Assembly: GCA_017962545.1 (NCBI GenBank)
Contig: JAGCVD010000028.1
Location: 20,657-84,656 of the forward strand
Length of the DNA: 64,000 nucleotides
DNA from: Bacteroidales bacterium
GTDB taxonomy: Bacteria > Bacteroidota > Bacteroidia > Bacteroidales > P3
Direction: 5' to 3'
A program made the position numbers and the translations under genes. The notes under the pieces are model-generated. The model was not told the origin of the DNA. It worked only from the letters and a program-made list of their open reading frames with translations, and did no database searches. How positions within the stretch are numbered: position 1 is the stretch's first letter; each line of letters begins with the position of its first letter. Positions 15,001-21,499 of this stretch are shown piece by piece.

Positions 15001-18000
15001 CGACAACGACTACTACATCGCCTTCTATGGCACGGGCAGCTACTACACCAGCTACGTCTACCTCGACGACATCCAGGTGATACGCATCGCGCCGTACAAT
15101 ATCGACCTCACCCTGGCCGATGCCTCGCGCGGCACGGTGGCCGTCAACGGCGTGACCACCAACCACGCCCAGGCCCTAGCGGGCAGCGACGTGACCCTCA
15201 CCGCCACCGCCAACCACGGCTACACCTTCAGCCACTGGGCCGCAGGCATCACCGCCAACCCCTACACCTTCACCATGCCCGACCACGACGTGGTCTACAA
15301 CCATATCGTCTTCTCGCTGAACACCTACACCGTCACCGTCCTCTCCAACGACACTACCCTCGGCACCGTGACGGGCGGCGGCAGCTACGACTACCTCGAC
15401 ACCGCCACCCTCACCGCCACGCCCATCGGCAACTACAACTTCCTGCGTTGGAGCGACGGCGTCACCACCAACCCGCGCACCCTCATTGTCACAGACGACA
15501 CCACCCTCACGGCCCTCTTCCAGAACGACTGCCCCGTCGGCACCGACACCACAATCGTTGCTTGCGACTCCTACACCTGGAACGACACACCCTACACCGC
15601 CACAGGCGTCTACACCCACGACCGTTCCACTGCCCAATGCACCGTCGTCGACACCCTGCACCTGACCATCAACCACAGCACGCACAACGTGGTGTACGAC
15701 ACTGCCGAACTCAGCTACACGTGGCACGACAGCGTCTACACCGCCACAGGCGTCTACACCTATGACTACACCAACACCGACGGCTGCGCCAGCTCCGACA
15801 CCCTGCACCTCGTCATCGACCCGACGCTGCCCGTCTTGGTCGACGAGGAGCATCCTTTCTTCGACGACTTCGAGGAGGGCCTCCACTGGACGTTCACCAA
15901 TGGCACTTCCCAATACACCAACAATCCTTCCATCAATGCTTGGTACTATGGCACGGCGGCCCCCCACACCGGAAGCCACAGCATCTACATCTCCAACGAC
16001 AACGGGGTTTCCAACAACTATTCATGGACTTTGGACGATGAAAGTGATGATTGTCCCGCCACCTATGCCTCCAAGCGTTTCATCCTGCGGCAAGGTGCCT
16101 ATTCCTTCAGCTACGACTGGCGCTCCAATGGAAACTCCAGCAACGACTACCTGCGCGTCTACTTGGTTCCCGACGCAGAAGTCCTGCCCGGCAACGGACA
16201 AATCCCGACAAGTTGGATTGCCCTTGACGGCGACACCGCTCTGTCTGGACAAACCGTATGGAACTATCACGCTGCCCAAATCAACGTCACCACTCCGGGC
16301 ATCTACAAGATGGTGTTCTTATGGAAAAATTCTCTGCGTATCTTTAGTGAGGGGCACAATCCTCCTGCCGCGGTCGACAATGTCAGCATCGTCAAGACCA
16401 CCTGCACACCGCCCACCAACCTGAGCAGCAGCAACACGACAACCACTGCTGCCACCCTTGCCTGGACGGGTACCGGCACACGCTTCACCGTGGCATACGG
16501 CATTGCCTCTTCGCCTCTCGACATGGACACCCTCTCCGTAACCGGCAACAGTGTCCGTATCACCAACCTCAGCCCCAGCAGCTATTACCACGTCTTCGTC
16601 CGCAAGTGGTGCGATGCGTCGCAGGCAAGCGCCTGGAGCGAGATGTTCACCTTCAACACGGGATGTGGTCCAATGACTGAACTGCCTATGACCGAGAGTT
16701 TCGAGAGCTGCGGAGTCTTGAGTTATCCCTACTATATACCATTCAACCTCAACTGTTGGAATATTCTGTCCAATAATTCCACGGCCGCACCAAACATCCT
16801 CATCCGTGCCGCGGATGGATATGCACATTCTGGGAATAATCTTATGGATTTCCCCATCTTTAGCAATAGCGACTACTATATCGTTCTGCCGCAGATCGAC
16901 ACGCACTACCACGCCCTCAACAACCTCTACCTCAGCTTCTGGGCATATCCCATCGGATACCTGTATACTCCTGCAAAACTTGCCGTAGGCGTGATGGACA
17001 GCCCCACCGACACCGGGTCGTTCACACCTGTCGACACTCTTGAGCTATTCGTTAATGTTGTGAATAATACCCTCCTACCTGGAGAATTTGGTGTTAACCT
17101 CCGTCCCTACCAAGGCTCCGGCTCTTGCATCGCCCTCCGTCCTGTATACTATAATAGTGACAGGTCCATCTTGCTCGACGACATTATCGTGGACTACATG
17201 CCTGCCAATGCAGACACCACCGTTGTGGCATGCGGAAGCTACACCTGGGGCGACACGACCTACACCACGTCGGGCATCTACTCCAAGATGCGCCTGTTCC
17301 ACGCCATCCCCATCTACGACACCCTCCGCCTCACCATCCTTCCCGCCACCACAGGCAGCGAGACCCTCGCGGCGTGCGACAGTTACACTTGGCATGGCAC
17401 CACCTACATCGCCAGCGGCACCTACACCTTCGACACCCTCAACGCCAACGGCTGCGACAGCACCGCAACCCTGCACCTCACCGTCAACCACAGCACGGCC
17501 AACAGCGAAAGCCTCGCCGTCTGCGACAACTACACATGGCATGGCACGCGCTATACCGCCAGCGGCGATTACACCTACAACTACACCAATGCCGAGGGCT
17601 GCGCCAGCACCGACACGCTGCACCTCACCGTCAACCACAGCACCTCGCGCGACACCACCGCCGTGGCCTGCGACAGCTTCACCTGGCGCGATTCTATCTA
17701 CACTAGTAGCACTAGAGCCACTAGTATTACTACCAACGCCGTCGGTTGCGACAGCACCGTCACCCTCCACCTCACCGTCAACCGCAGCACGCACGATAGT
17801 TTCCGTCAGACCGCCTGCGACAGCTACACATGGCATGGCACACCTTACACCACGTCGGGCGTCTACACCAACGACTACACCAACGCCGCAGGGTGCGCCA
17901 GCACCGACACGCTGCACCTCACCGTCAACTACAGCAACACGGGCATCGACACCCAGACGGCCTGCGACAGCTACCGCTGGATCAACGGCGTGACCTACAC

Positions 18001-21000
18001 CTCCTCGACCAACACGCCCACCTTCACCCTCACCAACCACCACAGGTGCGACAGCGTGGTGACCCTCAACCTCACCATCAACCACCATTCCAGCGAGGTC
18101 AATGTCTACACGAGATGCGACAGCTTATCGTTCCTCGGTAATACGTACACTCTCAGCGGAAACTACTTCTTCGACACTGTCAACGATGAAGGATGCTCCC
18201 ACTTTATCGAACTGAGGCTGACCGTGAGACACAGCACCCACGACAACTACTACCAGAACTCGTGCGGCAGCTACACATGGTACGGCACCACCTACACCAC
18301 CTCCGGCACCTATATATATAATTATACCAATGCCGAGCGTTGCGCCAGCACCGACACGCTGCACCTCGTCATCGACCAGCACACCGACACGGCCTTCCAC
18401 GTCACGGCATGCGACGGCTACCGCTGGAACGATAGCCTCTACACCCAGTCGGGTGTCTACACCTATAACTACAGCACGGCGGGCTCGACCTGCACCAATG
18501 TCGACACCCTCTACCTGACCGTCAACCACAGTGCCACCGTGACCATCACCGACACTGCTTGCGATAGTTACACATGGCACGACAGTACTTATACCTTCCC
18601 ATTCCCCAATATCCATGGCTTCATCTATCCCTGGCCCATTACAGCCACCTACGTGACCACCACCGTGGCGGGCTGCGACAGCGTCGAGACCCTCCGCCTC
18701 ACCCTCAATCGCAGCGTCACGGGAGCCGACATCGTGACGGCCTGCGACCGCTACACCTGGATCAACGGCATCACCTACACCACCAGCAACTACAACACCT
18801 CCAACTACACGCTGGCGGCCGCCAACGGGTGCGACAGTGTGGTGACGCTCTACCTGACGCTGAACCACAGCACCGCAGGCGACACCACGGCCATCGCCTG
18901 CGACAGCTTCGACTGGCGCGGAACCAACTACACTAGTACGACTAGTGCCACGAGTACCACCACCAACGCCGCGGGCTGCGACAGCGTCGTCACCCTCCAC
19001 CTCACCGTCAACTACAGCACCGCGGGCGACACCGTCGCCACGGCCTGCGACAGCTTCGACTGGCACGATTCTATCTACACTAGTAGCACTAGTGCGACTA
19101 GTACTACTAGCAATGTGGCCGGCTGCGACAGCGTCGTCACCCTCCACCTCACCGTCAACTACAGCACCGAGGGCGACACCGTCGCCACGGCCTGCGAGCG
19201 CTTCACCTGGCGCGATTCCAGCTACACTAGTAGCACTAGTGCCACTAGTATCACTAGCAACATCGCGGGCTGCGACAGCACCGTCACCCTCCACCTGACC
19301 ATCTACGATGCCGCCGCCAGCGACATCTACGACACGGCGTGCGAGAGCTACATCTGGGCCGACAGCCCCAACAGCCAAATCTACACTGAGAGCGGCGACT
19401 ACACCCTCACCGGACAGACCATCCACGGCTGCGACAGCATCGTCACCCTCCACCTCACCGTCAACCACGGCACCCACGACGACTACTACCAGCACGCCTG
19501 CGACACCTTCGTGTGGCACGGCACGGTCTACACCGCCACGGGCACCTATCTCTATGAGTACCAGAACGCCGACGGCTGCGCCAGCGTCGACACGCTCCAC
19601 CTGACCGTCGACCAGCACAGCGACACGGCCTACCATGTGACCGTCTGCGACGCCTACCGCTGGAACGACAGCCTCTACACCGAGAGCGGCATCTACGTCT
19701 ACGACTACAGTCTCGCGGGCTCCTCCTGCACCAATGTCGACACCCTCTACCTGACCGTCAACCACAGCGCCGACAGCGACCTCTACGTCACCGCCTGCGA
19801 CAGCTACAACTGGCTGGGCACCGTCATCCCCGAGGGCGACTGGTACACCGAGAGCGGCACCTACGTCCGCCGCCTGCAGACCGTCGGCGGCTGCGACAGC
19901 ACGGCCACGCTGCACCTCACCATTAACCACCGCTCGGAACTCGACACCACCCTTGTGGCCTGCGACACCCTGTTCTGGACGGTCGAGGACACCACCTTCA
20001 CCATCACCGAGAGTGGCGACTATTTCGTGGTCGGAGCGCTCGCCTGGACAGTTATCGACGATTCCTACCTTGAACTCGGACACGCTTTCCTCAACGCCGA
20101 AGGCTGCGACAGCACCCAGACGCTGCACGTCACCATTGGCCACTCCACCACCGGCGACACCGTCGCCGTGGCCTGCGACAGCTTCGACTGGTACGGAACC
20201 AGTTACACTAGTTCTACTAGTGCCACTAGGACTACTAGTAACGCCGCGGGCTGCGACAGCACCGTCACCCTCCACCTCACCGTCAACTACAGCACCGCGG
20301 GCGACACCGTCGCCACCGCCTGCGACCACTTCGAGTGGCGCGATTCTAGTTACACTAGTACGACTAGTGCCACTAGCACCACCACCAACGCCGCGGGCTG
20401 CGACAGCGTCGTCACCCTCCACCTGACCATCAACTACGGCCAGTACACCAGCACCTATCAGGCGGCGTGCGACAGCTTTGCATGGCACGACACGGTCTTG
20501 ACCCTCTCGGGCTCCTACCTGCACTACGACTTGACCGCCGAGGGCTGCCTGATAATCGACACCCTCGTCCTCACCCTCAGCAACGGCACCAGCACGGGCT
20601 ATCATGTGGAGACCTGCGACGGCTACATCTGGAACGGCACCCTCTACACCGAGACGGGCAACTACATCTACGACTACAGCCAGCTGGGCGGCGACTGCCA
20701 GAACGTCGACACCCTCTTCCTGACGCTCCACTACTCGACCTACACCGATATCTACGACACCGCCTGCGACAGCTACCTGTGGGGTTATGAAGTGATGACC
20801 GAGAGCGGCGAATACGCCTTCCACATGACCACGGCCTACGGCTGCGACAGCGTCACCACCATCCACCTGACCATCCACTACAACACCTCGACGGCCTACA
20901 GCGACACCCTCGGTGCCGACGGCACCTACACCTGGCACGGCCATACCTACAGCGACACAGGCACCTACCTCTACGACTACATCACCGACGAGGGCTGCGC

Positions 21001-21499
21001 CAGCACCGACACCCTCTACCTCTCCTCGAACTACATCGCGCCCGTCTACTACACCCTCCACGCCCGCAGCGCCGACACGGTGATGGGCTATGTGGTGGTC
21101 TATCCCGACAGCGTCGCGAGGAGCGGCGACACAGTCATCGTGGTGGGCGTGCCGCACGAAGGCTACCGCTTCACGCATTGGAGCGACGGCGACACCAACG
21201 GCGCGCGCCTCGTCCGCCTCACCTCCGACACCACCCTCGTGGCCTACTTCGATGTCTATGTGGGCATTGCGGATGTCGAGACTCCCACGTTCCGCATCTG
21301 GGCCGAGACAGGCAACATCCAGGTGGAAGGCACCGGCATCGCAGGCATGCCCGTGAGGGCCTACGACTTGACAGGCCGCATGCTCTACAACCAGCGCGCC
21401 GAAGGCAACCGGGTGACCATCAGCACCTCGCGCTGGGCCACGGGCGTCTACCTTGTCCGCGTGGGTAACCTGCCGGCACAGAGGATTGTCCTGCGATGA
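2..21499 (+). CDS. Giant secreted C10 cysteine protease / FN3-MAM repeat adhesin with T9SS sorting domain (5' partial)
   Basis: The frame is open from base 2 and has no start in the window; the GTG at 56 is an internal Val codon. The protein is therefore longer than 7,160 residues. Bases 2-250 look like the Spi/C10 propeptide. The peptidase follows, with catalytic Cys in SVTGCVATAMAQ (TGC at 362) and His in GGGHSFICDGY (CAC at 806). Then come about 15 FN3 units (consensus VAYGTGT...LTGL...YNVYVR), about 19 MAM/choice-of-anchor-J-like units (LPYTEGFE...YLDDF), InlB-like repeats near 4560-4770, 15100-15530 and 21050-21255, and CDSYTW units. The end (about 21270-21499) is a type A T9SS sorting domain (YDLTGRMLYN...GVYLVRVG). 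The expected product is an outer-membrane-secreted, surface-anchored protease with a very long adhesive stalk. Domain identities are by motif; substrate is unknown. The stop overlaps the next gene's ATG. Confidence 0.9.
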   Translation, partial: FTAFYVFRIEGTPSGKGFVLVSADDCARPILGYSAENDFAVEGMPAHVESWLREYEQQIGRGREAGLGTNPQWQRLLDGDREMATHVVVGALVATRWNQSPLYNNLCPYDSTANERSVTGCVATAMAQLMKYWNRPVQGTGSHSYTHNDYGTQSANFGATTYDWAHMPVQLTSSSTATEINAVATLMYHCGVAVEMDYSPSGSGATTIGRVASWYTAEMALINYFDYNSSLQGRYMSDYSDLQWKQMLMNELNAGRPMIYRGSSDGGGHSFICDGYDSDTNFHFNLGWGGSSNGFYSLSAVDPNALEYNGGQGAIMGIYPNNMPLMTPGGVQVTGVNTTTATVSWVNPNNAGTTQVQVAYGPTATFNIGNSATYTVTNATGNSKTLSGLTAYTQYSVAMRCTSGTNASAWTEPVTFTTLANPQPAPALIDCESGLPTYWTQEQVNGNIFWTQATGGYNGRPSGALSGSHNLRLQTNGHGAVTRLISPMLLLGQGQNSNNEYSANVTHKMAFGHAQANWSGDVDYLYVYYRTSPTADWNLLASYTEEIANWQRDTVTLPNTTNTYQVAFEGRLNYGYGVVLDDISFFSEQEVNDSVVVTDDTIVCDSYTVTDNNGTRTITTTGTYRLVYTAASGIDSIIMRTVMIRHATHNSTTASAVGRYIWHDSIYTESGTHVYTYTNAYGCPSADTLHLTIEPCVTLYRNQYVDACDEYLWSNGVTYYESTNDAYDTLTVDGGCDLILTLNLTIYHSTHNNYTQTAMNTYTWHDSLYFETGDFPYHYTDVHGCASADTLHLTITPAPAVVVDDAHPFYDDFEGDFSWYLENGATRSRWAYGSAAAYGGTHAMYISDDRGHSNHYVISQRSVVYASKLFTLTAGMHFIGYDWRANGESNYDYIRVFLAPASATFTPNALPNGSTGNTNTYTTGVPAGWIALDGSEKKNLDTTWQSFTAEANVTAAGNYRVVFVWISDNSVGQMPPAAIDNVTIQRTNCGRPTDVVVSNVTPTGATVTWRGTGTQYLVAYGTGSDPAQMATVTTSDTTITLTGLTDNTDYNVYVRNVCSPTLNSAWSGMVSFITPCLPLVVDETHPYNENFEGARTWWMANGNRTNRWHWGTAVNNGGSRSIYISNDNGLSNTYTNTQRGVTYATKLFALKGGAYHIGYDWRAYGERNNAGTNYDYLRVFLAPAGTAINPGTSLPNGGSTSASTSSFVSTTPAGWISADSSYCKNYVDTWQHFETDVAIPDSGDYVMMFVWLTDENTGTNPPAAVDNISITRPTCSEPFNLAVTTVTATSATLVWTGNGNNYQMAYGTGSNVNQMTRVNVTGNTYTLTGLAPNTQYNVFVRGVCDDNSTTAWTGPAEINTPCAVYTITQGHALTENFENGMPGCWRAIYPCSNNAMTVVASNATSNSSYNNSHSLRFSSYYNCGEGFDQYFISQEISCAAPLQMTFHYRDYNQNNNLWVGYSTTGNSPEHFTQWEAVPNSTEWTTYSCEFPLGTKYVAIRYYGNYSYYSYIDDIELRWAQYHITALTSDSTQGTTAGSSTRYYGATATLRAFPTACYQFSQWNDGNTDNPRPVTVTQDSTFTAYFTPATLTGSETVAACESYRWGGTTYRNSGTYSRHITTAAGCDSVATLHLTINHGITTTVAEAACDSYTWHDSTFTTSGTHVWHGQTTAGCDSTVTLTLTVNHGTHNVVYDTSDMPYPWHGSTYAESGTYTYNYMDTNGCASTDTLHLTIVGCRAITTLPYTEGFEESATGTAANPVFDVDCWQRHNNATTYIGYPFVATGSMAHGGSNMLNWSNNTGSSYGSNIVLVMPQVNTASHAINTLRLRFWARTSNNQTTGELQVGVMTDPDDTSTFQQMGTLSHSGATWTEQIFDFFGYTGTGSYIALRTQYPTSNWTLYLDDFTIEEQPACPIPNNIAASDVTANSATLTWQGTGNSYTVYYGTGTNTTTMDSRTVYDDSVTLTGLSSYTVYNVYIVSHCTGGSSSGLSQMYTFQTECNMVSTLPFTEGFEGYTSGSFTLPCWKHYSVNNYPSVTATYHTGNRGLYWYRAANTERQYIVMPGFIFDVNTLEVRFWGRTSSSSYHPAFEVGVMDSPTDTASFVSVGTINVEGSTWVEYIQPLSYYTGTGHYIALRSAFNTIAAAYLDDITVDVAPTCATPIDVTVSNITTHTATVSWTGLIDNYVVAYGTGTDPSAMDSMTVNGSTVTLTGLAGNTTYNLFVRSVCSGGRSTWSPMVSFTTECELLEMPYVEGFESYNTTGSSNNNFSVDCWHRFSNGTTYYSPYVGNSTVCRHAGNRGLYWNMANNTSYGTSQYVVLPGLDTSFYPMSRHQLSFWARANTSTQRPVFIVGVMSDPYDTMTFVPVDTLNITSTAWTEYTFTFENYTGNGRNIAICARANGGWVAGMDDLKVSIVPICFPPTSVASNNVSSTGATITWNGGNGIGFRVAYGTGTDPATMDSIVVMSGNNTTLTGLLPMTTYNVYIQPICATERGEWSTVYSFTTGCGLIATLPYTWGFEGCPTGTNETPNADFGLPCWTHLNNGSRWTGSPYITGNLTHAGTRALYWETNPYVTNSQWPRTTAVVLPALDPSVDVSGLRLKFWANRVSDASRAVPTFRIGVMTNPNNINTFTQVATIIAETNGWAEYYADFYAYTGTGHYIAIRADGPTQNNYYLTWTAYMDDVTLELSPSCIAPTGVTVSGITPTTATVAWSDPVPGQTVHQVAYGTGTTPDGMTTVNVTTGSSRQLTGLAPNTTYNVFVRALCGGNDNSEWTPMATFVTPCTLISSLPYTENFDSYTSFPIDCWNRLNNGTWSSFPTLDANNTHSGNRCINWNALNSVDGGTYQAVVMPAVDVDIYPMNTLRLRVWARKGSGNGTLQVGIMTDPGNINTFTQVGTISPSDIDNYIEYIIPFSSYTGSGQYVALRAVSPGSTDYWNYAWQAWTDDFTLEVIPSCLEPTGLAASVITDTSATLTWSGSATTYEVAYGTTTTLADMTSITATGHSVQITGLANNTLYYAYIRAICSASDTSAWTSTPVSFRTQCPATIHVPYSESFETYTTGSTAITVPCWNFTMIGSASYQDPSNYPLIQRTLAHTGNYSLALTGDAITQLPATDTALNLLQIKLWVRKGNSDADNKLEVGVMHGTTFIPIDTLDVVPNTYVENTIYLAGYNGNSRVIAFRNTCRDNYTYSPFLIDDIELTFLPACLAVQNVHVTNITPSTLTIDWSDMRPATSWEIEYGPTGFTLGHGTTTIVSSHPATLTGLFPGTEYSFRVRTLCGDNGNSEWSDVSTAITDCGLTNVPYMQDFDNVLATSYNLAGFLPSCWEGYTNGTSNTYLPHVVVGGSNYQYAAANNGLCLISGNGNYGTVKVVRLPQFAQPINTLAVKFWSRKENANYGTLTVGYLTGDNMATDYVQVATIASSTTGTYDSVEFTNVPATAQYIAFRWECTGTWYSCGLDNVEVYIPSATPCDTPTGLQATAVSSSGATLTWNGNATGYIVAYGLGNTPENMQTVTVNDTTVTLTGLTGNTTYNVYVRSDCGDGNLSLWSTMATFHTDCALITSLPYTEGFEGSTPSYFDVACWNRIYTNNYPYPMVNGSANFIHTGSRSIQWMNFNNTTQYVVLPGLDNTVIATNGTKLTFWAKSSSDNVSPSITVGVMTDANDTTTFTPVTAVTVAGTEWVQYTAYLSNYTGNGTYITLRGGSIGGGRTWIAYLDDFAIEEAPNCSTVLPVVTTTTACDSYTWHGTAYSASGSYTFDTLLLGICPRTDTLHLTISHGTHNSISETVDESYTWHGITYTATGVYTYEYTDADGCASTDTLHLTVDPYLPVLVNETHPFNDGFEGTTLRWQLFNGTLTNQWRRGTAAYSNGSQALYISNNDGTANAYSNSSTTVYASKKFILPAGHFYFSYDWRANGENGYDYMRVYLAPATATFTASTSLPTGINSTSTPSGWIALDRGSQMNLSTDWSNHAAEVNITDSAVYQVVFVWRNDNTVANQPPAAIDEVNFIKSDCYSPTNITAQNITATTATLSWTGTAGSYLVVYGTSTAIGDMDTLTANGNTITLTGLAHTTTHYAYVKSLCSANDLSPWSQMFTFRTACGAFALPYSYGIDDPSIAYYNTTLHECWTAGNTSGNTNNDPSVSTYYSHGGTLSIYMTSSNNYYSYLVLPAFDNPVDRTQLTFWGRATGANYPSTLEIGLVASPTDIASFELVDTFTIPRTGVLQWHQHEVLFDTYHGNGQHIAIRLPANGDGRCYLDDFVVEALPECSGARNLAVAGTTENSVTLTWHETGAATSWGIEYGPQGFAQGSGTTVTVTDTTATLTGLTNDTWYDIYIHSDCVHATSRAQRISAQTDCGRMAIPFYEDFSGYASSDSPIDRCWYKCYSQNNSQTSYPQFTYNSSDNSDYFLYFLSTRNYYSYLVLPSMQGNIHDQMLRFKVKTSGGTSANIQVGVVTTATNFNTFQQVQQLSVSSNSEWNTVNVPFNSLNGTNYRIAIVSPSLSSSGSQSQAFYVDDIEVVPIPDCNAPASLAAGSITTTSATLSWSAVQGISRYRVVYTPHGDYDSSYRVTVDSVAATSLPLTGLQMGTTYDVEVYSLCITGSLSTAATTTFSTSCSAHSVPFTENFDHGSGTHVSPCWNNGFYGSATSTYPTVSAANPNYEGDKALLFFSSSNNMYSYAILPELDDTLSLLQFKLQARANTVNSNPSLQIGTVAASANITTFQTVQNVQLNDSWQYYTVPLTSATDNSRRLAIRYQPNGQGQAGNIFVDDIIVERIPACDGPARVTADRIVYNGARLHWPAVAGVTSYSLEYGPSGFTLGQGTQVTGLTDTTYILSGLNASTTYSVYLTATCASGRESSLVSVSFATGCLEQLPYEYGFEGLTTSPTGTVTTVPCWVLNENTSVQSGQYTTGYAAEGISRMRFSVSQATAYAVMPKLDDSINHLYMTLQVNTGTTYFDEPLAPLYVGVVTDPYDFSTFLPVDTLLPTASNTWQSFRVDFSSLTDNDYYIAFYGTGSYYTSYVYLDDIQVIRIAPYNIDLTLADASRGTVAVNGVTTNHAQALAGSDVTLTATANHGYTFSHWAAGITANPYTFTMPDHDVVYNHIVFSLNTYTVTVLSNDTTLGTVTGGGSYDYLDTATLTATPIGNYNFLRWSDGVTTNPRTLIVTDDTTLTALFQNDCPVGTDTTIVACDSYTWNDTPYTATGVYTHDRSTAQCTVVDTLHLTINHSTHNVVYDTAELSYTWHDSVYTATGVYTYDYTNTDGCASSDTLHLVIDPTLPVLVDEEHPFFDDFEEGLHWTFTNGTSQYTNNPSINAWYYGTAAPHTGSHSIYISNDNGVSNNYSWTLDDESDDCPATYASKRFILRQGAYSFSYDWRSNGNSSNDYLRVYLVPDAEVLPGNGQIPTSWIALDGDTALSGQTVWNYHAAQINVTTPGIYKMVFLWKNSLRIFSEGHNPPAAVDNVSIVKTTCTPPTNLSSSNTTTTAATLAWTGTGTRFTVAYGIASSPLDMDTLSVTGNSVRITNLSPSSYYHVFVRKWCDASQASAWSEMFTFNTGCGPMTELPMTESFESCGVLSYPYYIPFNLNCWNILSNNSTAAPNILIRAADGYAHSGNNLMDFPIFSNSDYYIVLPQIDTHYHALNNLYLSFWAYPIGYLYTPAKLAVGVMDSPTDTGSFTPVDTLELFVNVVNNTLLPGEFGVNLRPYQGSGSCIALRPVYYNSDRSILLDDIIVDYMPANADTTVVACGSYTWGDTTYTTSGIYSKMRLFHAIPIYDTLRLTILPATTGSETLAACDSYTWHGTTYIASGTYTFDTLNANGCDSTATLHLTVNHSTANSESLAVCDNYTWHGTRYTASGDYTYNYTNAEGCASTDTLHLTVNHSTSRDTTAVACDSFTWRDSIYTSSTRATSITTNAVGCDSTVTLHLTVNRSTHDSFRQTACDSYTWHGTPYTTSGVYTNDYTNAAGCASTDTLHLTVNYSNTGIDTQTACDSYRWINGVTYTSSTNTPTFTLTNHHRCDSVVTLNLTINHHSSEVNVYTRCDSLSFLGNTYTLSGNYFFDTVNDEGCSHFIELRLTVRHSTHDNYYQNSCGSYTWYGTTYTTSGTYIYNYTNAERCASTDTLHLVIDQHTDTAFHVTACDGYRWNDSLYTQSGVYTYNYSTAGSTCTNVDTLYLTVNHSATVTITDTACDSYTWHDSTYTFPFPNIHGFIYPWPITATYVTTTVAGCDSVETLRLTLNRSVTGADIVTACDRYTWINGITYTTSNYNTSNYTLAAANGCDSVVTLYLTLNHSTAGDTTAIACDSFDWRGTNYTSTTSATSTTTNAAGCDSVVTLHLTVNYSTAGDTVATACDSFDWHDSIYTSSTSATSTTSNVAGCDSVVTLHLTVNYSTEGDTVATACERFTWRDSSYTSSTSATSITSNIAGCDSTVTLHLTIYDAAASDIYDTACESYIWADSPNSQIYTESGDYTLTGQTIHGCDSIVTLHLTVNHGTHDDYYQHACDTFVWHGTVYTATGTYLYEYQNADGCASVDTLHLTVDQHSDTAYHVTVCDAYRWNDSLYTESGIYVYDYSLAGSSCTNVDTLYLTVNHSADSDLYVTACDSYNWLGTVIPEGDWYTESGTYVRRLQTVGGCDSTATLHLTINHRSELDTTLVACDTLFWTVEDTTFTITESGDYFVVGALAWTVIDDSYLELGHAFLNAEGCDSTQTLHVTIGHSTTGDTVAVACDSFDWYGTSYTSSTSATRTTSNAAGCDSTVTLHLTVNYSTAGDTVATACDHFEWRDSSYTSTTSATSTTTNAAGCDSVVTLHLTINYGQYTSTYQAACDSFAWHDTVLTLSGSYLHYDLTAEGCLIIDTLVLTLSNGTSTGYHVETCDGYIWNGTLYTETGNYIYDYSQLGGDCQNVDTLFLTLHYSTYTDIYDTACDSYLWGYEVMTESGEYAFHMTTAYGCDSVTTIHLTIHYNTSTAYSDTLGADGTYTWHGHTYSDTGTYLYDYITDEGCASTDTLYLSSNYIAPVYYTLHARSADTVMGYVVVYPDSVARSGDTVIVVGVPHEGYRFTHWSDGDTNGARLVRLTSDTTLVAYFDVYVGIADVETPTFRIWAETGNIQVEGTGIAGMPVRAYDLTGRMLYNQRAEGNRVTISTSRWATGVYLVRVGNLPAQRIVLR
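2960..17190 (+). repeat. FN3 / MAM-like (choice-of-anchor J) tandem module array
   Basis: Within the giant gene, units of roughly 200-250 residues alternate. One half is a MAM-like jelly roll starting near LPYTEGFE and ending near YLDDF. The other half is an FN3 unit bounded by Cys residues. I count 14 FN3 units here plus one at about 970-1260. Four modules begin with a different motif (ETHPF or similar, e.g. about 2410, 3245, 11500, 15845) and carry a longer SYDWRANGE variant of the MAM-like fold. Paired cysteines at FN3 edges suggest disulfides in an extracellular stalk. Counts were made by eye and may be off by one or two. Confidence 0.8.
17210..21035 (+). repeat. CDSYTW short tandem repeat block (about 25 units of about 40 residues)
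   Basis: About 25 consecutive units follow the pattern ACDSYTWHGTxYTxSGxYxYxYTNAxGCASTDTLHL, then TVNHST, at about 120-130 bp per unit. Eleven more units are scattered upstream (about 1800-2390, 4780-5200, 11190-11480, 15530-15830). Each unit has two cysteines. Two subtypes exist: units ending GCASTDTLHL and units ending GCDSVVTLHL. Six of the latter carry an STSATSTT insert with unusual codons. Similar motifs recur in very large T9SS-secreted Bacteroidetes proteins; their function is not known to me. Confidence 0.85.

Noticed and set aside
17210-21035. CRISPR array in the 120-130 bp repeats
   Set aside because: Repeats are coding, in frame, of protein-domain length and diverged as codons; there are no unique spacers.
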